DNA of 14,282 nt, taken from contig CAIQSY010000287.1 of the NCBI GenBank assembly GCA_903874585.1, positions 1-14,282 on the forward strand. The letters are read 5' to 3'. The notes under the pieces were generated by a model. It ran no database searches. It had not been told where the DNA came from and saw only the letters and a list, made by a program, of their open reading frames with translations. Positions 6,681 to 12,785 of the stretch are shown here, piece by piece. Each line of letters opens with the position of its first letter. The stretch's first letter is position 1. Made by a program: the position numbers and the translations under genes. This DNA is from an uncultured Chlorobiaceae bacterium. GTDB taxonomy: Bacteria > Bacteroidota > Chlorobiia > Chlorobiales > Chlorobiaceae.

Positions 6681-7741
6681 AATTCATCCTTATTCGCTAA
6701 GGCTGCATCATGAAGATGAACCCCTGAAAAAAACATCACGGCATAACCAGTAGCATACCACATCGCCTCTTTCAAACGTCTCAGCAGCACGAAGGCGCCA
6801 CCATAAACAAGCGCGTCAGGAATGCCAAGTGCCTGAAAAAACGCAAGATATCCAAGATCCTGCACCCCAAGTCCTGATGGAATAAAAAAGAAAAGCGTCC
6901 GAAGCATGGTAAGCGCAATATCAAGCGTCAGAACATCGACAAAAGAGATATCAAGCCCTAAAAGACAAAGAATAATATAACTTTCAATGGCAAGTGTTGA
7001 CCAAGCAAGAAGATAGATAACTACAACAGGAAACAGCCTTGTCATTGAAGAGCCACGGTAACTTTTCAACTCCTCGTCGGTATCAAAAAAACTAGACTCT
7101 TTTGCAAGCAACCACACTTGAATTTTTTTGAATGGCACCAGCATCAGCAATTTATGAACGTTTTTTGCAGCATCTCCATTCAACAATAGCATAAGCAGAA
7201 AAAGAAAGAGAAGAAAGACGACAACACCAGCAGCAATCATAAGATAACCAAGCCCTTCAAAACCAAGCATTTTGAAAGAGAGTGACTGTAACAGCGAAAA
7301 ACCAATCAACGAACCAAATATTGTATAAACACCTTGAGCCATACCAAGCATAAGCTTGCGGACACCAACACTTGCTACAGCAGATGGCACAGGAATACCA
7401 ATAAACCGATTGCAGAGAAAAGGACGCAATGGCTCACCAACAGCAACACCTGCTGGTAACGTCATGGAAACCGTTTCGGCAATCACCTGTATTCGCAAAA
7501 GCTTGAAAAAAGGAATTCTTTCAATACTTCTGGGAAAAACCTTTGTCCATGCAAAGGTCTCCAAAAGATGCAATCCTAAAAAAGGGAAAAGAATCAGAAA
7601 AGACGAAAACCCTATGGTTGTAATCAATTCAGCAGAACGCTGAAAATCAAGCTTGCTGAAAAGATAGAGAAGGAGAATGATTCCCAAAGCAAGACCGCTA
7701 TAACCAGTCCATGAAAGACCAGGTTTTTTTTTCATCGACAT
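6677..7741 (-). CDS. Flippase-like integral membrane protein (LPG_synthase_TM / UPF0104)
   Basis: 354 residues with about eight hydrophobic segments (roughly 13-29, 42-62, 88-110, 130-152, 165-188, 237-262, 268-289, 310-340). The family hallmarks are visible: the polar motif LPAGVAVGEPLRPFL at 95-109 and FFIPSGLGVQDLGYLAFF at 285-302. This is the transmembrane domain of lysylphosphatidylglycerol synthase MprF, also found alone in AglD2- and HpnL-type proteins, where it is thought to move or present lipid-linked molecules. It is the first gene of the five-gene operon and overlaps the transferase by 4 bases. Handling of a lipid carrier or of the glycolipid product is the likely role; the substrate is unknown. 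ATG at 7741 and ATG at 7735 are both possible starts. Codons 3-6 hold a run of nine A. The catalytic synthetase domain of MprF is absent. Confidence 0.82.
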   Translation of the reverse strand: MSMKKKPGLSWTGYSGLALGIILLLYLFSKLDFQRSAELITTIGFSSFLILFPFLGLHLLETFAWTKVFPRSIERIPFFKLLRIQVIAETVSMTLPAGVAVGEPLRPFLCNRFIGIPVPSAVASVGVRKLMLGMAQGVYTIFGSLIGFSLLQSLSFKMLGFEGLGYLMIAAGVVVFLLFLFLLMLLLNGDAAKNVHKLLMLVPFKKIQVWLLAKESSFFDTDEELKSYRGSSMTRLFPVVVIYLLAWSTLAIESYIILCLLGLDISFVDVLTLDIALTMLRTLFFFIPSGLGVQDLGYLAFFQALGIPDALVYGGAFVLLRRLKEAMWYATGYAVMFFSGVHLHDAALANKDEL

Positions 7742-7860
7742 AAAAAATCAGGAAACTAAGCTAAAAAATGGTGAATAATCATTTTCATTGTTTGCAAAGA
7801 TAATAATGTATCGTTAAATATTTACTCTATCATCGCATCCGCTATGAAGCCGCAATAAAA

Positions 7861-7894
7861 CCATTGACTCATTCGCCAGTCAGTGGCTCTTTTT
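7861..7894. promoter_or_regulatory. Hairpin with T-run in front of the acyl-CoA synthetase gene
   Basis: CCATTGACT (7861-7869) and AGTCAGTGG (7878-7886) can form a 9-bp stem with one G-T pair and an 8-base loop. On the + strand it is followed by CTCTTTTT. It lies 30 bases before the ATG at 7917, between two divergent genes, where no upstream + strand gene needs ending. It could be a leader attenuator or an operator. The minus-strand exit reads TTTTATTG, so it is weakly two-sided. Confidence 0.4.
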
Positions 7895-7916
7895 GATAAA
7901 AAAATAATGTGCACTG

Positions 7917-9743
7917 ATGGGACTTATCAATCCTGATTTTAAAACTCTGCCTGAACTCTTCTCTGCAGTTTTCACCCATTATAGTGGTGATAAGTCGAAA
8001 TTCCCATTCGCAAGAAAAATCCATGGCGTCTATGAGCCGATTGCTTATCGTGCTTTTGAAGAGGATGTCCGCATGTTTACGGCTTTTCTTAAACACAATA
8101 GTATAACGTCACAAGATCGAGTTGCCATTCTCGCTGAAAACCGTCCGGGATGGTACTTGTCTGACATGGCTGTTTTAAATCTTGGCGCTATTACCGTACC
8201 ACTCTATCCTTCATTACCAGCAAATCAAATCGAATATATCCTTAACAACTGCACCGCAAAGGCGATTATTGTCTCCAACATGTTGCAGCTTGGTAAAATT
8301 CTTGCTATTCGAGAAAACCTGCCGGAACTGAAGCTGATTGTTGTGATGAATCGACTGGAAAAAAAGTTGGAAGAGGTCGTCGATCTGAATCATGCCAAAT
8401 GGATCGGAAAAAAGTTGGTTGCAGAAAATCCATCAATACTTGAGGGGAGTGTTATCAATCCGGAAGATATCGCAACGATTATTTATACCTCTGGCACAAC
8501 CGGTCAGCCAAAAGGTGTGATGCTGACACATCGGAATATCTGCGAAAATGTTAAAGCCTGCTCCACAGTGCTGCAGCTTGATGATTCCGACAGAGGACTC
8601 TCATTTTTACCACTCTGTCACGCCTATGAACGAACAGGTGGGTATTACCTGCTTTTTGCCTGTGGCGCAAGCATTTATATGGCGGAGAGTGTCGAAACCA
8701 TTTCGCTGAACATGACCGAAGCACATCCCACGATTATGTTTACGGTACCAAGGCTTTTTGAACGCATCAAAGCAGGTATTCTTAAACAAATTGCAGCAGA
8801 GAGTTTTATTAAGCAAAAAATATTCGCGTGGGCGCTTAAAACTGGCGAAATGTATCATAACAACCATCAGGGTGGTGAACCAAAAAGCCTTCTACTTCAA
8901 CATGCACTTGCCGATAAGCTTGTTTACAATACTATAAAAAGCAAATTTGGTGGTGAGTTACGCTATTTAATATCTGGTGGAGCAGCATTACCACAAAATA
9001 TTGGAGAATTTTTTCAAGCGCTCGACATCAGCATTCTTGAGGGATTCGGTTTAACTGAAACATCGCCAGTAACGCATGTTAATCGTCCAGGAAAAATTAA
9101 ATATGGTACCGTTGGACTACCGCTTGACAATGTGCAGCAAATGATTGCACCGGATGGTGAAATTTTGCTCAAAGGTCCAAATATCATGAAAGGGTACTGG
9201 AACGATGTGGAGGCAACTCATGAGGTTATTAAAGATGGATGGTTTCACACTGGAGATATTGGCGAAATCGATAAGGATGGATACTTAAAGATTACGGATC
9301 GCAAAAAGCACATTATCGTCACTTCAGGAGGAAAAAATATTGCTCCCATGCCGATTGAAAATCTTATTGGTGATAATCCTTATGTCGATCAAGTTATTGT
9401 TGTGGGCGAAAAACGACCATTTTTGGTTGCATTGATCGTGCCAGAGTTTGTTATGCTGAAAGAATATGCTCGCAAAGAGGGGATTAACGTTCGGACCAAT
9501 AAGGAGCTGACTGAGCAGAAAAAAATCCTGCATATTTATGATCAACTGCTTCGCACCAGTTCACAGCAACTTGCAACGCACGAAAAAGTGCGCAAATTCC
9601 AGTTGATTGAAACTGCGTTCAGCATTGAAAATGGTCAAATGACACCAACAATGAAACTGAAGCGCAAAGAAATTACCACCAAATATGCAGCAGAGATTGA
9701 TAAACTGTATAAAGCACTGAACATGGTGTACAATACAGAGTAA
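7917..9743 (+). CDS. Long-chain acyl-CoA synthetase (AMP-forming), FadD-like
   Basis: 608 residues, the usual length for long-chain acyl-CoA synthetases of the ANL superfamily. Motifs in order: the phosphate loop YTSGTTGQPKGVMLTH at 190-205, EGFGLTETS at 375-383 (adenine and acyl site), GWFHTGDIG at 441-449 with the ATP-ribose Asp447, the hinge DRKKHIIVTSGGKNIAP at 461-477, and the C-terminal TPTMKLKR at 576-583 with Lys580 as the expected adenylation lysine. The enzyme activates free fatty acids with ATP to acyl-AMP and then to acyl-CoA at the inner face of the membrane. In a green sulfur bacterium the likely use is recycling fatty acids into lipids, since growth on fatty acids is not expected. 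ATG at 7917 is the only reasonable start: the in-frame TAA lies at 7905-7907 and no Shine-Dalgarno is visible. It stands alone, divergent from the glycan operon, with its end 9 bp from the glycosylase stop. Confidence 0.92.
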   Translation: MGLINPDFKTLPELFSAVFTHYSGDKSKFPFARKIHGVYEPIAYRAFEEDVRMFTAFLKHNSITSQDRVAILAENRPGWYLSDMAVLNLGAITVPLYPSLPANQIEYILNNCTAKAIIVSNMLQLGKILAIRENLPELKLIVVMNRLEKKLEEVVDLNHAKWIGKKLVAENPSILEGSVINPEDIATIIYTSGTTGQPKGVMLTHRNICENVKACSTVLQLDDSDRGLSFLPLCHAYERTGGYYLLFACGASIYMAESVETISLNMTEAHPTIMFTVPRLFERIKAGILKQIAAESFIKQKIFAWALKTGEMYHNNHQGGEPKSLLLQHALADKLVYNTIKSKFGGELRYLISGGAALPQNIGEFFQALDISILEGFGLTETSPVTHVNRPGKIKYGTVGLPLDNVQQMIAPDGEILLKGPNIMKGYWNDVEATHEVIKDGWFHTGDIGEIDKDGYLKITDRKKHIIVTSGGKNIAPMPIENLIGDNPYVDQVIVVGEKRPFLVALIVPEFVMLKEYARKEGINVRTNKELTEQKKILHIYDQLLRTSSQQLATHEKVRKFQLIETAFSIENGQMTPTMKLKRKEITTKYAAEIDKLYKALNMVYNTE

Positions 9744-9752
9744 TCAAACCGA

Positions 9753-10580
9753 TCAACTTCCTTTTATTTTTAAACCAATGAGAGCACCAGAGATGGTGTT
9801 CTCTTGGCGTTCCACGAATCCTTCATCGATAAGTTCGCCAATAATTTCATTGAGATTCCACGGACAGTCGCCATATCTTGATTCAATCTCTTCAAGGCAC
9901 ATCACCTCCGATTGTACAAGCTCTTTAATCAGCTTGCCACGATACCACCGTTTTGAACCGTGAAATGTTGATTGCTTCGTTAAAGGACGAATCCCACTTT
10001 TTTTACTAGTCAGGCACAATGCTCCATAATCCATTAAGGCATTATGCCATTCACGGCTTTGACCGGCAGGCAGCACTTCATCAGCAATCTCTTGCAATTT
10101 TAAAGGAGTGATATTCTCAGGGAGCGTGAATTCATGGATAAGAATGCGGCGAATATTGGTATCAATGGTCGCCACATCAAGATTATCGGCAAAAATAGGA
10201 ATGGAACGCGAAGTGTACTCTCCTATGCCTGGCAGCTTTTTTAACGTCTCCGGTTGGAATGGTACAACGCCACCATACTCTTCCATGATAACCATAGCAC
10301 ATCGATGCAAACGCACTGCTCGCGAGTTGTAACCAAGTCCACTCCAAAGTGCAAGAACCTCTTTGAGCGAAGCTGATGAAAGATGAGAAATATCGGGGAA
10401 ATATTGGAGCCAAGCTATAAATCGAGGAACAACTCGTTCAGCTTGTGTTTGCTGTAACATAATCTCACTGACCATCACGGCATAACGATCAGTAGTTTCT
10501 CTCCATGGAAAATCTCTGCGATGCAATCGATAATAATCAAAGATTTTTTGACGAAACACTTCAATATCGTGCATACGCAT
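9753..10580 (-). CDS. Cluster-less MutY-like HhH-GPD DNA glycosylase
   Basis: 275 residues. The MutY-type block SEIMLQQTQAERVVPRF at 38-54 includes Glu39, the expected general acid. The helix-hairpin-helix LPGIGEYTS is at 116-124, and Asp140 in TIDTNIRRIL is the catalytic aspartate of the superfamily. MutY removes adenine opposite 8-oxoguanine. The four cysteines that bind [4Fe-4S] in classic MutY/Nth should follow MDYGALC (183-189). They are missing: only Cys189, Cys228 and Cys239 occur in the second half and they are not spaced for a cluster. The C-terminal Nudix-like 8-oxoG-reading domain is also absent. Residues 210-268 look instead like a small winged helix (GKLIKELVQSE, LNEIIGELIDEGFVERQ). 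This matches a group often misnamed 'Fe-S cluster assembly protein HesB'. Glycosylase activity is likely, exact base preference open. It follows the rplS terminator on the same strand, so it needs read-through or its own promoter. Confidence 0.82.
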   Translation of the reverse strand: MRMHDIEVFRQKIFDYYRLHRRDFPWRETTDRYAVMVSEIMLQQTQAERVVPRFIAWLQYFPDISHLSSASLKEVLALWSGLGYNSRAVRLHRCAMVIMEEYGGVVPFQPETLKKLPGIGEYTSRSIPIFADNLDVATIDTNIRRILIHEFTLPENITPLKLQEIADEVLPAGQSREWHNALMDYGALCLTSKKSGIRPLTKQSTFHGSKRWYRGKLIKELVQSEVMCLEEIESRYGDCPWNLNEIIGELIDEGFVERQENTISGALIGLKIKGS

Positions 10581-10607
10581 AGTTCTAACCTGCCAAACGA
10601 GATCGTT

Positions 10608-10653
10608 ACGTAATAAAAAAATAAGCCCGACGATAGTGTAACTATGACGGGCT
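10608..10653 (-). terminator. Intrinsic terminator after rplS
   Basis: On the minus strand AGCCCGTCATAG (10653-10642) folds back on CTATCGTCGGGCT (10635-10624 region), with a small internal mismatch and a short TTACA loop. It is followed by TATTTTTTTATTA (complement of about 10611-10623). It begins 13 bases after the rplS stop and closes the ffh-rplS operon; the glycosylase gene starts 28 bp beyond the T-tract. Confidence 0.88.
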
Positions 10654-10665
10654 CAGAAATAAAGC

Positions 10666-11028
10666 TTACGCTTTTTCAACAATCTTGCGCTCTTTAACCT
10701 TCAATGCTGCCTTACCGGTACGTTTACGAAGATAGAAGAGTTTGGCTCTTCTCGCCTTACCATGCTTGACAACCGTAACACTCTCAATATTGGGTGAATT
10801 AACAGGTATGATTCTCTCAACGCCAACACCATGTGAAATTTTGCGAACAGTGATGGTTTTGTTTCCACCAGCTCCTCTGTCACTGATAACAACACCTTCA
10901 AAAGCCTGAAGTCTCTCTTTTTCACCCTCAATAACCTTCAACTGTATCTTGACAGTATCACCCGGTCTGATTTCAGGAAAATCGGTAACCGACTGGGTAG
11001 CTTCCACTAACTTAATTAACTGATCCAT
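10666..11028 (-). CDS. rplS: 50S ribosomal protein L19
   Basis: 120 residues, normal for L19. The fold is readable from FRPGDTVK-like IRPGDTVKIQLKVIEG (20-35), QAFEGVVISDRGAG (41-54), TVRKISHGVGVERIIPVNSPNIESV (60-84) and the C-terminal RRAKLFYLRKRTGKAALKVKER. L19 sits at the interface of the two ribosomal subunits. It follows trmD by 18 bp, the same order as in E. coli and most bacteria, so it is translated from the same message. It is the last gene before the terminator. Nothing unusual seen. Confidence 0.98.
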   Translation of the reverse strand: MDQLIKLVEATQSVTDFPEIRPGDTVKIQLKVIEGEKERLQAFEGVVISDRGAGGNKTITVRKISHGVGVERIIPVNSPNIESVTVVKHGKARRAKLFYLRKRTGKAALKVKERKIVEKA

Positions 11029-11046
11029 GACAACAACTTATTTACG

Positions 11047-11760
11047 TTATGTTTTTTTCTCTTCTTTCCATTCAACGTTATCCAGTAAATCCGGCCTTCG
11101 TTGTTTTGTTCTTTTGAGCGCATTGGTATAGCGCCACTGCTCAATTTTTTCATGATGACCCGTCAACAACACTTCAGGCACCATCATTCCACGAAACTCT
11201 GCTGGTCTGGTGTAATAGCTTGAATCCAACATTCCCGTTTGAAACGAATCAGTCAATGCTGACTCGCTATCACCAAGAACACCAGGTATCACCCTTACGA
11301 GCGCATCCATCAACAAAAGAGCTGGTATCTCTCCCCCCGAAACAACAACATCGCCAATAGAGATTTCAAGAGTCACCAAATGTTGCCGGATTCGCTCATC
11401 AACAGCTTTATAGTGACCACAGAGAATAATCAGATTATGCATTCTTGACAGCCGGTTCGCCATAGGCTGTTTCAACAACTCACCATCTGGCGAAAGAAAA
11501 ATGACTGCGTCATACTCTCTTTCAGCTTTCAAATGCTCAATACAAGCAAAAACTGGTTCAGGACGTAATACCATTCCTGCACCACCACCATAGGGAGAAT
11601 CATCAACTTGCTTATACTTCCCCAAGCCGTAGTCATGCAGATTATGAACATGAATCTCGGCAAGTTGTTTTTTTTGTGCAATACCAAGTAATCCTGCATT
11701 CAAAGGTGAATCAAAAAATCCCGGAATCACCGAAATAAGATCAATACGTATTGAACTCAT
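11047..11760 (-). CDS. trmD: tRNA (guanine37-N1)-methyltransferase
   Basis: 237 residues, slightly shorter than E. coli TrmD. It methylates G37 next to the anticodon using S-adenosylmethionine, preventing +1 frameshifts. The deep-trefoil-knot SPOUT motifs are present: DDSPYGGGAGMV at 53-64, LCGHYKAVDERI at 113-124 (most homologues have RYEG, so HYKA is a mild variant), SIGDVVVSGGE at 134-144, LVRVIPGVLG at 154-163 with Arg156, the catalytic Asp171 in TDSFQTG, and YTRPAEFRG at 183-191. The C-terminal tRNA-binding region ends with RTKQRRPDLL. ATG at 11760 lies 39 bp after the rimM stop; that gap contains a 12-bp palindrome. Operon position between rimM and rplS is the standard one. Confidence 0.98.
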   Translation of the reverse strand: MSSIRIDLISVIPGFFDSPLNAGLLGIAQKKQLAEIHVHNLHDYGLGKYKQVDDSPYGGGAGMVLRPEPVFACIEHLKAEREYDAVIFLSPDGELLKQPMANRLSRMHNLIILCGHYKAVDERIRQHLVTLEISIGDVVVSGGEIPALLLMDALVRVIPGVLGDSESALTDSFQTGMLDSSYYTRPAEFRGMMVPEVLLTGHHEKIEQWRYTNALKRTKQRRPDLLDNVEWKEEKKT

Positions 11761-11788
11761 GAGTCAACGATGGTTTAAACCAAGACTC
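11761..11788. repeat. Inverted repeats in the rimM-trmD gap
   Basis: TGGTTTAAACCA (11771-11782) is a perfect 12-bp palindrome. It is flanked by GAGTC (11761-11765) and GACTC (11784-11788), which can pair with each other. The structure lies just in front of the trmD start and could fold over its translation start region. It may be chance in a short AT-rich gap. Confidence 0.4.
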
Positions 11789-11799
11789 TAAAAACTTGC

Positions 11800-12303
11800 T
11801 TACAAAAACTCATCAAATCGAGGAATCACAATAAATTGCTCTGCAAGGTTGAACTCCTCAACAAACTCTTCAATAGCCGGCAATAAAATTTTTTTATCGC
11901 CAATAAGTACCTCATACACTTCATGCGCAGGCATTGCAAGTACATTTGTCACAACACCAACCACGTTACGCTGACGATCAAGCACCTGCATACCAATAAT
12001 TTCATGCAAATATGCACGACTTTCAGGTTGCGGTAACAAATCTGTTTCTTCAATGAATAAACTACATCCAATGAGAGTTTCAGCTTCCTCAACACTATCA
12101 ACACCATCAAAGAACAACCATGCAAACCCACCTGAAAGTGTTGCTTTCTTTACAGCCAATGGTGTAACCGACGCAATCGACTTACCAACATAATAGCTTT
12201 TCCGCGAAAGAAAACTCTCAGGGAAGTCAGTAATAACCTCTATTTTTACTTCGCCCTGCAAACCTTTTGGCTTAACAATGATTCCTGTCCGATAGAGTTC
12301 CAT
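11800..12303 (-). CDS. rimM: 16S rRNA-processing / 30S maturation factor RimM
   Basis: 167 residues, typical length. The N-terminal RimM beta-barrel (about 4-86) opens with YRTGIIVKPKGLQGEVKIEV, the family signature. A PRC-barrel domain follows (about 94-165: LHEIIGMQVLD, VVGVVTNVLAMPAHEVYEV, ILLPAIEEFVEEFN). RimM binds S19 and helps the 3' head of the 30S subunit mature. The gene lies 25 bp after rpsP and before trmD, the conserved operon order. ATG at 12303 matches where homologues begin. Nothing abnormal seen. Confidence 0.96.
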   Translation of the reverse strand: MELYRTGIIVKPKGLQGEVKIEVITDFPESFLSRKSYYVGKSIASVTPLAVKKATLSGGFAWLFFDGVDSVEEAETLIGCSLFIEETDLLPQPESRAYLHEIIGMQVLDRQRNVVGVVTNVLAMPAHEVYEVLIGDKKILLPAIEEFVEEFNLAEQFIVIPRFDEFL

Positions 12304-12328
12304 ACTGACTTATACCCTAAAAAACTCT

Positions 12329-12736
12329 TTAATCCTCTGCGGTAGCGGCTGTTGCTTCTGCGGCTTTCTTTGCAGCACGACGACGGGACTTGACAAGAAG
12401 TCCTTTCTGACGACGGGCAACTTGACGCTCTTGCCATTTTTCCATCTCGGCTGAAATTTCTGCATCGCTACGCCCCATGCTTTTCAATCTCATTTCATAA
12501 AGCAATCCGGTTGTGCGGATAAGGCTGTGAACCGTGGTTGTCGGCTGAGCTCCAGTTTGCATCCAGTATGCAATACGATCTTTGTTAATACTAACAGTAT
12601 GAGGTTTCGTGGTTGGTTCATAGTGACCAACAACTTCGAGAAATTTGCCATCTCTTGGTGAACGGGCATCAGCCACAACAATTTGATACACCGGCAATTT
12701 TTTTCTTCCTGCTCTTTTCAGTCTGATCTTTACCAA
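12329..12736 (-). CDS. rpsP: 30S ribosomal protein S16, TTG start
   Basis: 135 residues. The conserved S16 core covers about 1-85 (VKIRLKRAGRKKLPVYQIVVADARSPRDGKFLEVVGHYEP). Beyond it is a basic, Ala/Lys/Arg-rich tail (100-135) ending in ATAATAED. S16 is an early assembly protein of the 30S subunit, and tails of this kind are common in several phyla, including Chlorobiota and Bacteroidota. The start is set by homology: homologues begin M-V-K-I-R-L-K-R, and the codon directly before GTA-AAG-ATC is TTG (12736-12734). No in-frame ATG or GTG suited as a start lies between it and the in-frame TAA at 12755-12757, and no strong Shine-Dalgarno is visible. The gene is 49 bp after ffh and 25 bp before rimM. 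Confidence 0.96.
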   Translation of the reverse strand: MVKIRLKRAGRKKLPVYQIVVADARSPRDGKFLEVVGHYEPTTKPHTVSINKDRIAYWMQTGAQPTTTVHSLIRTTGLLYEMRLKSMGRSDAEISAEMEKWQERQVARRQKGLLVKSRRRAAKKAAEATAATAED

Positions 12737-12785
12737 GGCTACAATATTTATGAGTTAATGATTTAAGACTAACTATGGAGACAAT

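Noticed and set aside
2570..7741. Sialic, legionaminic or pseudaminic acid biosynthesis locus, suggested by the NeuA-type synthetase
   Set aside because: No NeuB-type synthase, hydrolysing epimerase or sugar acetyltransferase is present, and the aminotransferase and oxidoreductase look like a Kdo-modifying pair. Kept only as an alternative.
7864..7900. Sigma70 promoter TTGACT ... GATAAA before the acyl-CoA synthetase gene
   Set aside because: The spacing between the boxes is 25 bp, far from the usual 16-18, and TTGACT is part of the hairpin stem.
7742..7916. Bacteroidota-style -7 element TATCTTTG on the minus strand for the glycan operon
   Set aside because: The -7-like octamer is present near 7795-7805, but no TTG at the proper -33 distance was found, so it is not called as a promoter.
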